A stretch of DNA of 64,000 nt, taken from NCBI RefSeq assembly GCF_029688925.1, contig NZ_JARUKY010000017.1, forward strand, positions 1 to 64,000, written 5' to 3'. Position 1 is the stretch's first letter; the number at the start of each line of letters is the position of its first letter. The notes below the pieces were generated by a model. It was not told the origin of the DNA and did no database searches. It saw nothing but the letters and a program-made list of their open reading frames with translations. The DNA comes from Evansella sp. AB-P1. GTDB lineage: Bacteria; Bacillota; Bacilli; Bacillales; Salisediminibacteriaceae. This document shows, in pieces, positions 23,824 through 31,996 of the stretch. A program made the translations under genes and the position numbers.

Positions 23824-23836
23824 AACAAAGATAATA

Positions 23837-24226
23837 TTATAATTTAAAATATTGTTCTACTGCATCAACCATTTCTTTTCCATAATTACTGTTACCTTTA
23901 ATGTTATCTAAAACAAAATGCAATTCATCTAAAAATTTTACTAGCTCAATCCTAACTTGATCTTCTCGAGAGGTTAGGACTACATATAATGGAATCTCTT
24001 TCTCTTTTAATGTATTTAAATTCTCCCATTGTTCAATTGAAAATCTTAAATGGACAAAGGAATTTTCATCCTCTAATATGTATACAAATGTTTTATTATC
24101 TGAGTCTACAAGTAATTGGCCCTGAGGTTTTAGTTTCTTTATGTATTCCTTTGTTTCATTCGTTGAAACAACAGCCTCAGCGTTTTGTTCATTAATAATA
24201 ATCTTTTCTACTTCCATTCCGTTCAT
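23837..24226 (-). CDS. UPF0738 family protein (YjbL-like)
   Basis: A 129-residue protein of unknown function that matches B. subtilis YjbL (UPF0738) in length, composition and place between yjbK and yjbM (relQ). It is acidic, soluble and mixed alpha/beta (EKIIINEQNAEAVVS, QGQLLVDSDNKTFVYILEDE, LYVVLTSREDQVRIEL). No catalytic motif is apparent. AAGGA or GAGGGG upstream fits the first ATG, while MEVEK three codons later is also possible. It is now separated from relQ by the MITE-like insertion. Confidence 0.82.
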   Translation of the reverse strand: MNGMEVEKIIINEQNAEAVVSTNETKEYIKKLKPQGQLLVDSDNKTFVYILEDENSFVHLRFSIEQWENLNTLKEKEIPLYVVLTSREDQVRIELVKFLDELHFVLDNIKGNSNYGKEMVDAVEQYFKL

Positions 24227-24360
24227 TCCTTCAACCCCTCATTCAATCCTAATATTCACGTATAAGTTTATCATAATTTATTCAAGACAGCTAAAGATTC
24301 CATGTCGTCTGCCTTGAAAATAGTTGTTATCTAGCTTAATACTATTAGCAAATAAAGAGC

Positions 24361-24640
24361 AGGTTAAACATTCGTTCCACACCACTTCGCATTCACCACA
24401 AGGGTATAAGTGCGGCATCTGCTCTGCTTCACTCCGTTTGCAATCGCAGTGTCTTCTTTACCGCGGGCAACGCCTCAGCTTCACACTTCGCACACTATGC
24501 CGAAGTCGGGATCTTCACCTGTTGCTTTTCCCGCAGGAGTCTCGTGGGTTTCCACTCATTCCAATTGAATTAAATTATTTTCATCCTCCATGGTGAAAAT
24601 TTACACTTGCATGGGCGGTCTACCCTGAAAATAAGAAACG
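24361..24640. repeat. Interspersed repeat, family B, copy 2
   Basis: The core, read on the minus strand (GGAAAAGCAACAGGTGAAGA, GAAGTGTGAAGCTGAGGCGT, TGCCCGCGGTAAAGAAGACA), matches the copies at 45.8 and 55.6 kb. The right end, CATGGTGAAAATTTACACTT then GCATGGGCGGTCTACCCTGA, is in the plus orientation. The core is therefore inverted relative to its end, so the element is rearranged or composite. Confidence 0.75.
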
Positions 24641-24736
24641 TTCTAGAAGCCCGGAAAGCAATAAAAAACACAAATGCGGTATCCAAGAAACGTTCTAGAA
24701 GCCCGGAAAACAGTGAAAAAAGCAAATGCGGGATGA
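24633..24736 (+). repeat. Two-copy 52-bp tandem repeat
   Basis: AAGAAACGTTCTAGAAGCCC recurs with a period of 52 nt (24633 and 24685), each copy continuing GGAAAxCAxTxAAAAAxxCA and AATGCGG. The copies differ at a few positions. It follows a family-B end. Confidence 0.85.
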
Positions 24737-24937
24737 ATGAAGCCGATATTCTTACCGCAAATGGAGGAAAAATTGAAATGCGGGAAGGTAGTATACCTTA
24801 GAAAGAACATTTTCATCCCCCCTAGTGCAGAAGCTTACATCCAAATAATTAAAATAATACAGAAAAGGCATATTGTCAAAAAAATAGGTGTATGAAATAA
24901 TAAACTAATATTATGTCAAATAATTAGGTGGTATGTA

Positions 24938-25534
24938 ATGAATCAAGAAATAGAAATCGAATTTAAGAACTTACTGTTAGAGGAAGAATACAATCGTCTA
25001 ATTAAAACATTTGCTTTACATTCTGAAGCAAGGAAACACCAAACAAATCACTATTTTGATACGAAGGATATGGATTTAAAAGAAAAGAATTCAGCCCTCA
25101 GAATACGTGAAAAAGGAAATGAATTTATATTAACCTTGAAAGAGCCACATATAGAAGGCTTATTGGAAACCCATCAAAGTCTTTCAACCGAGGAAGTTCA
25201 ATTAGCATTAAATGAAGGACTCATTCCAGATGGCCTAGTAAAAAAACAAATTGTAAAACTGCTAGAAAAACATACCATCACCTTCACTTATTTAGGTTAC
25301 TTAACAACGGAGAGAATAGAAAAAAAACTAAATGATGGGTTACTTGTTCTTGATAAAAGTACTTATTTTAATGTTGTCGATTATGAGATTGAGCTTGAAT
25401 GTTCCAAAGCTAATTCTGGACAAGCTTTTTTTAATGACTTATTAGATGTAAATAAGATACCTAGACGAATGACACCAAATAAAATTGAACGCTTTTACAA
25501 AGAAAAATTACTACGAGAAAGCGAAAGGTATTAG
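24938..25534 (+). CDS. CYTH-domain triphosphatase-like protein (YjbK-like)
   Basis: A 198-residue CYTH protein. The signature ExExK is present as EIEIEFK at residues 4-10. Further strands carry the basic/acidic residues that line the tunnel: [36 protein letters not shown]. Family members hydrolyse triphosphates or inorganic tripolyphosphate with Mg2+/Mn2+, or bind nucleotides. It is followed 10 nt later by the transglycosylase gene, as yjbK-yjbJ in B. subtilis, where this region also holds relQ. A weak RBS (TAGGTGG) precedes the ATG. Confidence 0.9.
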   Translation: MNQEIEIEFKNLLLEEEYNRLIKTFALHSEARKHQTNHYFDTKDMDLKEKNSALRIREKGNEFILTLKEPHIEGLLETHQSLSTEEVQLALNEGLIPDGLVKKQIVKLLEKHTITFTYLGYLTTERIEKKLNDGLLVLDKSTYFNVVDYEIELECSKANSGQAFFNDLLDVNKIPRRMTPNKIERFYKEKLLRESERY

Positions 25535-25544
25535 GGGGAAATCA

Positions 25545-26201
25545 ATGAATACAAATGGTATAAACCATTATTATCAATGGTTAGCGTTAAGATCCTGGGG
25601 AGATAAGCAACAGTCAGCATTTGATTCTTCCGCTAATTCAGTAAACTCCATTTTTCAAAGCCTTTTACAGGAGGAGTTAACGAAAGGTGTATCCAATCTA
25701 AACCAGTTTGAACAATTATCCCACCATTCTTTATCAAAAACTGGGGTAGAATCAATTAACCATCACTTCTATTCAGAAACTCCATTACGTGCGTCAAAGG
25801 GGGCTGAACCATTTATACCAATGATTGAAGAAGCCTCTAATAAATACGGTATAGATCAACAACTAATATATTCTGTTATACAGCATGAATCAAACTTCCG
25901 ACCTCAAGCCGTAAGTCATGCAGGCGCAAGAGGTCTAATGCAGCTAATGCCTCAAACCGCTAAAGGATTAGGAGTAGTAAATAGCTTCGATCCTAAACAA
26001 AACATTGATGGTGGTACTAAATATTTACGTTCCATGCTGGATCGATATAATGGTGACATTAAGCTTGCATTAGCAGCGTACAACGCTGGTCCTGGTAATG
26101 TGGATCGTTATGGAGGTATACCACCATTTAAAGAAACAGAAAACTATGTTTCCAAAGTAATGAAAACATATAACACAATGATAAATAATAAAGTAATCTA
26201 A
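25545..26201 (+). CDS. Lytic transglycosylase, SLT domain (YjbJ-like)
   Basis: A 218-residue protein whose C-terminal ~120 residues are a Slt70-type transglycosylase domain. The catalytic Glu is in [16 protein letters not shown], followed by [18 protein letters not shown] and [18 protein letters not shown]. It cleaves the MurNAc-GlcNAc bond to 1,6-anhydro ends. The N-terminal ~85 residues are Ser/Gln-rich with no clear signal peptide, so export may be unconventional. The ATG at 25545 follows AGGGGGAA; 20 residues of upstream frame inside yjbK were rejected. It ends with a clear terminator. Confidence 0.9.
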   Translation: MNTNGINHYYQWLALRSWGDKQQSAFDSSANSVNSIFQSLLQEELTKGVSNLNQFEQLSHHSLSKTGVESINHHFYSETPLRASKGAEPFIPMIEEASNKYGIDQQLIYSVIQHESNFRPQAVSHAGARGLMQLMPQTAKGLGVVNSFDPKQNIDGGTKYLRSMLDRYNGDIKLALAAYNAGPGNVDRYGGIPPFKETENYVSKVMKTYNTMINNKVI

Positions 26202-26509
26202 AGAAAAGCTCTATCTAGTTTTCAATCTGTCTTTTCTCTCCCCTCATTTTGAGGGGTTTTTTATTATTATTTTTTATATTAAAGATAAAATAGCATCTAT
26301 TTTATCTAATGTTAACTCTTCTCACCATTATTTCACCTCATTTTTTATCATAAATAACGTTTTTAACGTATAAATGTGTTATAGACAATTCACTTTTGTT
26401 GATGACATCCTTGTTGCTTGCTACAATAATCATTAAAGATGTCGAAATTAATAAAATTTAGCCCAATATGTAGTACTAGGTAAAACGTACGTAATAAAAG
26501 GAGATTGTG
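26202..26509. other. Intergenic region before yjbI
   Basis: It contains the terminator at 26240-26262 and then AT-rich sequence with no gene. No regulatory motif was recognised. Confidence 0.4.
26240..26262 (+). terminator. Intrinsic terminator of yjbK-yjbJ
   Basis: CCCCTC / GAGGGG stem with an ATTTT loop and a run of six Ts, 39 nt after the transglycosylase stop. Confidence 0.88.
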
Positions 26510-26890
26510 ATGGATTTGCAAAATGAAAAATCACCATTTGAATTGTTAGGTAAAAAAAAGCTCGAGGATTTAGTTGATATCTTTTATGAGCTTGTTTCAG
26601 AACACCCTGATTTGACTCCTATTTTTCCAGAAGACCTGACGGAAACAGCTAGAAAACAAAAGCAATTTTTAACTCAGTTTCTTGGCGGACCACCTCTTTA
26701 TACAGAGGAACACGGACACCCCATGTTACGTGCACGACATATGCCATTTCCAATTACTCCTAAGCGAGCTAATGCTTGGTTAGGGTGTATGGAAAAAGCA
26801 ATGGAACATACTAAGATTGAAGAACCTCTAAGGTCACAAATTTTTAGTAGGCTAACTTATACTGCTAAACACATGATTAATAAACCATAG
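26510..26890 (+). CDS. yjbI: Truncated haemoglobin YjbI (group II)
   Basis: A 126-residue 2-on-2 globin. The family blocks TETARKQKQFLTQFLGGPPLYTEEHGHPMLRARH (given here as its ends, TETARKQKQF and PMLRARH) are nearly identical to B. subtilis YjbI; the proximal haem histidine is the H of RARH, and FYELVSEHPDLTPIF forms the distal side. It is encoded directly before spxH, and in B. subtilis YjbI is linked to oxidative events at the cell surface as well as oxygen binding. The ATG at 26510 is preceded by AAAGGAG with 6-nt spacing. Confidence 0.94.
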   Translation: MDLQNEKSPFELLGKKKLEDLVDIFYELVSEHPDLTPIFPEDLTETARKQKQFLTQFLGGPPLYTEEHGHPMLRARHMPFPITPKRANAWLGCMEKAMEHTKIEEPLRSQIFSRLTYTAKHMINKP

Positions 26891-26922
26891 AGCTGTAACT
26901 CTCTTTAAAAGGGGGAATAGTA

Positions 26923-27846
26923 ATGTCAACAAATGATGAGAGTTTTGTATGCTACGATGATTTAGGTCTTTGCTGCCCTGAAGAACCTTCTTCTTTTTAT
27001 AAACCAGACAAAAAGAAAAAACCAATTGAAATTTATATGTTTATTGATCTCCTATGTCCTGAATGCTGGGCTTTAGAGCCAATAATAAAAAAACTACAGA
27101 TGGAATATTCACCTTACTTTACTTTAAAAACCTTACTTGGCTACGAAATGAAGTCATTAAATCAAGCATGCGGGTCAAAAAAGGCAGCACATATTAAACA
27201 GCTTGCCCGTATTTTTGACGAAACTGCCACTAGAACTGGGATGCCATGTGATGGAGATGTATGGTATGAAAACATGCCAACAACACCATACTCTGCCATT
27301 ATTGCAATTAAAGCAGCGGAACTCCAAGGAAAAGCAGTTGGTTCTAAATACTTAAGACGTTTACGGGAAGCATTATTTTTACACAAGAAAAACATCGCTT
27401 CAGAAGAAGTCCTTGTTGAATGCGCAAAAAAGGTAAAAGGAATGGATGTAAATGAATTCACATTCGACCTTCATTCTCAAAGCGCTACAAAGGCATTTAA
27501 GTCTGATGTTTGTACAACAAAGGAAATGGATGTTACCGCAGTTCCAACACTGGTTTTTTTCAATGATAATGTTGATGAACCGGGGGTCAAAGTGTCAGGA
27601 TTATACGATTATGAAGTTTACGTAAATATAATGAAAGAAATGATAGGGTATGATCTAGAAAAATGTCCACAGATGTCTTTAGAATCTTTCCTACAGTTTT
27701 ATTCTGTTGTTGCTACTAAAGAAATAAGCGTCGTGTTTGATTGGAAAATTGAAGAGACTGAAAAGGAAATGAAAAAACTACAAATTAAGCAAAAAGTAGA
27801 AAAAGTACCATTAAAGTACGGTACTTTGTGGCGATATATAGGGTAG
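26923..27846 (+). CDS. spxH: ClpXP adaptor SpxH (YjbH)
   Basis: Delivers Spx to ClpXP for degradation; disulfide stress inactivates the adaptor and lets Spx accumulate. The 307-residue protein has the Cys-rich zinc-binding head CYDDLGLCC (Cys 10, 17, 18) and a DsbA-like fold with C45-P-E-C48. The cis-proline region is VTAVPTLVFF. It lies 32 nt after yjbI in the same unit with AAAGGGGG as RBS and ends at a strong terminator. Its substrate Spx (35830-36231) and MecA are also in this window. Confidence 0.94.
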   Translation: MSTNDESFVCYDDLGLCCPEEPSSFYKPDKKKKPIEIYMFIDLLCPECWALEPIIKKLQMEYSPYFTLKTLLGYEMKSLNQACGSKKAAHIKQLARIFDETATRTGMPCDGDVWYENMPTTPYSAIIAIKAAELQGKAVGSKYLRRLREALFLHKKNIASEEVLVECAKKVKGMDVNEFTFDLHSQSATKAFKSDVCTTKEMDVTAVPTLVFFNDNVDEPGVKVSGLYDYEVYVNIMKEMIGYDLEKCPQMSLESFLQFYSVVATKEISVVFDWKIEETEKEMKKLQIKQKVEKVPLKYGTLWRYIG

Positions 27847-27866
27847 TATGTATAACATGAAGAACG

Positions 27867-27899
27867 AAAAAAACCAGGTGGGGTAACCTGGTTTTTTTC
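27867..27899 (+). terminator. Intrinsic terminator of yjbI-spxH
   Basis: AAACCAGGT / ACCTGGTTT (9 bp) with a GGGGTA-type loop and a T7 tail, 25-50 nt after the spxH stop. Confidence 0.93.
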
Positions 27900-28231
27900 A
27901 TCGGAACATTGTCAATGTTTATCATGAAAGGGTACGTCCAGGGGTTTGTGACGTTATAAAATACACATAAACTTCTAGGGGGAGTTATGTGAATCCTCTC
28001 ATGTTTTAAATTTATCAAAGGAAAGTACATTATTCAATAGTCACGTGAAACATTTCACATTTTTGCCATACTCCTAAAAAATGTGCATTCATTCTTAACT
28101 TTTCAACTACTATGGCCTTAAGCTCCTTAATAACTTCTCACCCCTTCAAATAAAGTAGTTTGTCTATTTTCTGAATGATTAGCATATATGTAAGAATAAC
28201 TCGTACATTTTCTTATTTCGGACACTGAATT

Positions 28232-28350
28232 ATAAGAAAAGCGCAAAGCGCCCCAATTACGCCTAAGTTCAGCCCACGTCCTGTGGGCAAAGGTTAAATC
28301 GTCAACGTCCTGTCTCCTAGACAACTTTCAAAGTGAAAATTTTATAAATT
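28232..28350 (+). repeat. Interspersed repeat, family A, copy 4 (full length)
   Basis: It starts ATAAGAAAAGCGCAAAGCGC, continues CCCAATTACGCCTAAGTTCA, CCCACGTCCTGTGGGCAAAG, TTAAATCGTCAACGTCCTGT and ends CTCCTAGACAACTTTC followed by TTTTATAAATTC. This is the best reference copy. It shows the two ACGTCCTG direct repeats whose interval is missing in copy 2. Confidence 0.85.
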
Positions 28351-28377
28351 CTTACCTTACAAGAAAGGAAGATTTAC

Positions 28378-28563
28378 ATGCTTTTTTTTCTTATTTTAGG
28401 TGGTGTAGGAGTCCTAATAGGCTTTTATTTACTTCTTTTAAGTCTAATGAACATATTTCCAAAGTGGATAGCCATTCCATTTTTGTTAGTATGCCTTACA
28501 TTTTGTATACATTTACTTAATGAACGACACCGATTTAAAGGCTTCAAAGGCCCACGATATTAA
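28378..28563 (+). CDS. Small two-helix membrane protein, 61 aa
   Basis: A 61-residue protein (MLFFLILGGVGVLIGFYLLL...) with two hydrophobic helices at about 2-26 and 31-48 and a basic tail (NERHRFKGFKGPRY), so the C-terminus is probably cytosolic. No family was recognised. AAAGGAAG precedes the ATG by 6-9 nt and a shared terminator follows, which supports a real gene. Family-A copy 4 lies in its upstream region and may have brought or interrupted its promoter. Confidence 0.6.
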   Translation: MLFFLILGGVGVLIGFYLLLLSLMNIFPKWIAIPFLLVCLTFCIHLLNERHRFKGFKGPRY

Positions 28564-28611
28564 TATGGGTCTATATTAGAGGATACTGTTGATTTTAATA
28601 AATAAGAAATA

Positions 28612-28657
28612 AGAAAGGTGATCCAATGAAAATTACATTTTCTTAGATCACCTTTCT
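28612..28657. terminator. Bidirectional terminator before pepF end
   Basis: AGAAAGGTGATC / GATCACCTTTCT form a 12-bp stem with a 22-nt loop. It stands between the small membrane gene and the convergent pepF. Confidence 0.75.
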
Positions 28658-28672
28658 CTTTAGATTATTTTA

Positions 28673-30487
28673 TTATGCCTCAAAAAGTAATTCTTCTAGT
28701 TCTGTAAGGGTTTCTTCAAACACCTGAAGCGCTTGTTTAATTGGCTCAGGGGACGTCATGTCGACTCCAGCTTTTTTCAATACTTCAATTGGATAATCTG
28801 AGCTTCCAGCCTTTAAGAAATCAAGATATCTTTTGACAGCCGGTTCTCCTTCTTCTAGGATTTGTTTTGCTAATGCAGTAGCAGCACTATATCCTGTTGC
28901 ATATTGGTAGACATAAAAGTTGTAATAAAAATGTGGAATTCTAGCCCATTCTAATGCTATTTCTTCGTCAATAACAATATCATCACCAAAATATTTTTTG
29001 TTTAATTCATAATACATGTTGCTTAATAGCTCAGGTGTTAACGGCTCTCCATTCGACGCTTTCTCGTGCATTAACTGTTCAAATTCGGCGAACATTGTTT
29101 GACGGAACACGGTTCCACGAAAACCTTCTAAGAAATGATTTAATAAGTAAAGTCGTTTTTGTTTGTCCTCTGTCACCTTTAATAAGTGATCATTCAACAG
29201 TGCTTCATTACAAGTGGAAGCTACCTCTGCAACGAATATAGAATAATTCGCATATGGGTATGGCTGATGCTTTCTCGTATAATAGCTATGAACAGAGTGA
29301 CCGAATTCATGAGTTAACGTGAATAAGTTATTCACATTATCTTGCCAGTTCATTAAAATATAAGGCATTGTTCCGAAGGCTCCTGAAGAATAAGCACCAC
29401 TTCTTTTTCCGACGTTCTCTTCTACATCAACCCAACGATTGGTTAGGCCTTCTTTCACTATTGACGCATATTCTTCACCAAGGGGCTCAACTCCATTTAG
29501 AACAAGCTCCTTCGCTTCATTATACGGAATCTTCATTTCTACTTCTTTAACTAACGGGGTATAAAGATCATACATATGAAGCTCCTGTACACCTAGTACT
29601 TTCTTTCTCAACTTCACGTATCGATGCAATAAATGCAAATGATCATTTACTGTTGAGACCAGCTGATCATAAACCACTTCAGGGATATGATTTTTACTTA
29701 AAGCAGCTTGACGAGCTGAATCAAAGTTCCGAACATTAGCATTAAAAATATTTTTCTTTACATTACCACCAACTGTACTGGCAAATGTATTTTTATATTT
29801 TTCATACGTCTCATAAACAGCTTTGAAAGCATCTTCTCGGACTCGGCGATCATCGCTTTCCAAGAATCTCAAATACCGTCCATGTGTTACTTCTATTTCA
29901 TTTCCATCTTCATCCTTCACTGAAGGAAATTTCATATCTGCATTGTTAAGCATACCGAAAGTATTTGAAGGACTATCTGTTACTTCACTTACTTGCGCTA
30001 GGATAGATTCCTCCTTTTCACTTAATACGTGAGGACGTTGATAATTTAATTGCTCTAATACATGTTCATATAATTTTAATTCTGGTGTATCCTTCAAGAA
30101 ACTTACAATCGTTTCTTCAGGAATAGCTAGTAGCTCAGGTGTAACAAAGGAAGCTGCATGCTGTACCTGTGAAAGTAGTTGACTTGCTCGATCATTCAAG
30201 CCTTGGTAATAAGAATTTGTCGTATCCTGATCATAACGCATATGTGCGTATGTATAGAGCTTTCCTAATTTTTTTGAAATTTCGTCTTGGTATTGAAGCA
30301 ATTCATATAATGTTACCCCAGATTTTCCTAACTCTCCTTTATATTCCTTTAATTTTGGAAGCATTTCTTTAATTTCAGAAAACTCCGTTTCCCAATCATC
30401 ATTCGTTTCATAAATATCTTCAAGATTCCATGTTAAATCCTCTGGAATCTCTTCTCTTTTTGGTAATGCTGTAGATTGACTTGCCAT
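28673..30487 (-). CDS. pepF: Oligoendopeptidase F
   Basis: A cytosolic zinc metallopeptidase of family M3B that cuts peptides of roughly 7-17 residues. The 604-residue protein has the zinc motif HEFGHSVHSYY and the third ligand in EVASTCNEALL. The C-terminal block YNFYVYQYATGYSAATALA is typical of PepF. In Bacillus it lies between coiA and yjbH, and in B. subtilis PepF overproduction inhibits sporulation, perhaps by degrading signalling peptides. AGGTGCC lies before the ATG. It is separated from coiA by about 90 nt on the same strand. Confidence 0.95.
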   Translation of the reverse strand: MASQSTALPKREEIPEDLTWNLEDIYETNDDWETEFSEIKEMLPKLKEYKGELGKSGVTLYELLQYQDEISKKLGKLYTYAHMRYDQDTTNSYYQGLNDRASQLLSQVQHAASFVTPELLAIPEETIVSFLKDTPELKLYEHVLEQLNYQRPHVLSEKEESILAQVSEVTDSPSNTFGMLNNADMKFPSVKDEDGNEIEVTHGRYLRFLESDDRRVREDAFKAVYETYEKYKNTFASTVGGNVKKNIFNANVRNFDSARQAALSKNHIPEVVYDQLVSTVNDHLHLLHRYVKLRKKVLGVQELHMYDLYTPLVKEVEMKIPYNEAKELVLNGVEPLGEEYASIVKEGLTNRWVDVEENVGKRSGAYSSGAFGTMPYILMNWQDNVNNLFTLTHEFGHSVHSYYTRKHQPYPYANYSIFVAEVASTCNEALLNDHLLKVTEDKQKRLYLLNHFLEGFRGTVFRQTMFAEFEQLMHEKASNGEPLTPELLSNMYYELNKKYFGDDIVIDEEIALEWARIPHFYYNFYVYQYATGYSAATALAKQILEEGEPAVKRYLDFLKAGSSDYPIEVLKKAGVDMTSPEPIKQALQVFEETLTELEELLFEA

Positions 30488-30576
30488 AGTAAGTTGGCAC
30501 CTCCATCGTTTATTCTCAATTCAAATAGCGTACTTTATTTTATAATATACACTTCTATATTTCTAGAGATTAGCCT

Positions 30577-31845
30577 TTAATCCTCTATACAATAGAAATT
30601 TTCGTTATTCATTTTATGACAATTATTGAGTTTTTTCATCCATCCTTCCCTATATATTTTCTGAACATAACTATCATCAGTACATAGTGTATCCAACTGT
30701 TTACAAATATTAATATGATTTTTAATTAGATACACACCTGGATGAGTCTTTACAACAACATGAAAACAGATTAATGCATTAAAATAATCTAATATTGCTT
30801 CACGTACTAATGTTTTAGGATGAACTAATAAAGGACGCATTTGAAAGTTTCTTAATTCTACTTGGAAATAGAGACTTTTAATAACTTTGCTTATTTGAAG
30901 AGTTTCACCAATGGGGGTTTTATTTATAAAGTTAATAATTAGCCAAGATTGCCACCACTCTGGCGGGGACAAAAAATTAAAGTTTTTTTCAAGAGGTAAT
31001 ACAGCTAAGGCTGGGAAGTAATTTAGATTTAATTGAAATTGCTGGAACAGTTTGCTCATATATCTTTCTAATGTATTCATGGACAAGTACATTTTCAACC
31101 TCTTTTTTCTTACTTCTTTTTCCCACTTCGAAAAATAAAGAGAAGTATAGTTTTCTAGAGTTAAACTAGAATGAAATCCATTTAATTGAAATAGTTGATT
31201 TGGGGTGATTGATAATGAAGAATTGGTGCGGAATACCATTGCATTTCTATAAGTTATGTAACGAAAATGTTGAAGGATGTACCATGCTGGAGTTTCTACA
31301 TCTAAATAAATGGAATGAGAAATAGGGGAAGATCTAATGAGAAAATGATCTAACATTGAGGTAGTATAGGAAGGCCTATAGTTCTTTTCTAGATTTCTTA
31401 TAATTCCTATCCATATAGGTTCGAACCCATATTTTATATAGGTTTCATTTCGTTTTTCATATTCCTCTTGTGAGATAAATGATTGTTGAATTTCAAATAC
31501 ATACGTTTTACCTCTTATTGTAACCAAAATATCTGGTCTCTGTTTAATTTCCTTAATGTAATATTCTATTTTCGGAGCATAACCATGATCAATTAACCAT
31601 TTGATAATAAGCTTTTTCCCTTTAATATGTGATTCTGTTTCACCTGTTTGAGATAACACGCATGAACTCTTGGGGTAATGAGCAAAATGCCAAGTCTGTT
31701 GATTCCCGAGCTTTAATATTAACGGTTCATTGCATTGAGGACAATAATAAGATTGGTTTTCTCGATCCGCCTGTAGCTCCTCCCTTCTCCAATTTTTTTC
31801 TACTAGGGATATAATCGATCCATCTTTACGGTTTGCAATAAACAT
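30577..31845 (-). CDS. coiA: Competence protein CoiA
   Basis: Promotes recombination of incoming single-stranded DNA during natural transformation. The 422-residue protein has an N-terminal zinc-finger-like segment (YYCPQCNEPLILK, then HFAH.. SSC) and the nuclease-like core YAPKIEYYIKEIKQRPDILV and YVFEIQQSFIS, with the D...E-x-Q pattern of PD-(D/E)xK folds. The C-terminal part is helical and less conserved. AGGAGGATTGAT precedes the ATG. Its place between mecA and pepF is conserved in Bacillus, and with med in this window it suggests a competence programme. Confidence 0.92.
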   Translation of the reverse strand: MFIANRKDGSIISLVEKNWRREELQADRENQSYYCPQCNEPLILKLGNQQTWHFAHYPKSSCVLSQTGETESHIKGKKLIIKWLIDHGYAPKIEYYIKEIKQRPDILVTIRGKTYVFEIQQSFISQEEYEKRNETYIKYGFEPIWIGIIRNLEKNYRPSYTTSMLDHFLIRSSPISHSIYLDVETPAWYILQHFRYITYRNAMVFRTNSSLSITPNQLFQLNGFHSSLTLENYTSLYFSKWEKEVRKKRLKMYLSMNTLERYMSKLFQQFQLNLNYFPALAVLPLEKNFNFLSPPEWWQSWLIINFINKTPIGETLQISKVIKSLYFQVELRNFQMRPLLVHPKTLVREAILDYFNALICFHVVVKTHPGVYLIKNHINICKQLDTLCTDDSYVQKIYREGWMKKLNNCHKMNNENFYCIED

Positions 31846-31996
31846 ATCAATCCTCCTCGTTTTCTTAATATATAAGAAGCTTTTGTGAATTTCTCTACCA
31901 ATTTGGGAAAAAGCAGGATTTTAGAGATATTATGAAGTGCGACCTCATAGAAATGAATATTTTTACTTTACCTTCTATGAGATCACTTTTTTGTAG

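Larger units (their letters stand above)
24227..24937. other. Repeat-filled intergenic region between yjbL- and yjbK-like genes
   Basis: This 711-nt gap holds an inverted family-B core (24361-24560), a family-B end (TGCATGGGCGGTCTACCCTG near 24608) and a 52-bp tandem duplication (24633-24736). Open frames inside are not supported by any RBS or composition. Confidence 0.7.
27847..28377. other. Intergenic region with terminator and family-A repeat
   Basis: It holds the spxH terminator, an FNR-like dyad CGTGAAACATTTCACA (28044-28059) with no obvious target, and family-A copy 4 (28232-28350). No supported gene was seen. Confidence 0.5.

Noticed and set aside
24324-24801. Two plus-strand open frames of 90 and 64 codons
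   Set aside because: They run through the family-B repeat and the 52-bp tandem duplication, have no ribosome-binding site and an unlikely amino-acid composition.
28044-28059. FNR-like dyad CGTGAAACATTTCACA
   Set aside because: One mismatch, no correctly spaced -10 and no gene start within a useful distance.
28127-28324. 65-codon minus-strand frame
   Set aside because: It lies over family-A copy 4; other copies of the repeat do not keep the frame open.
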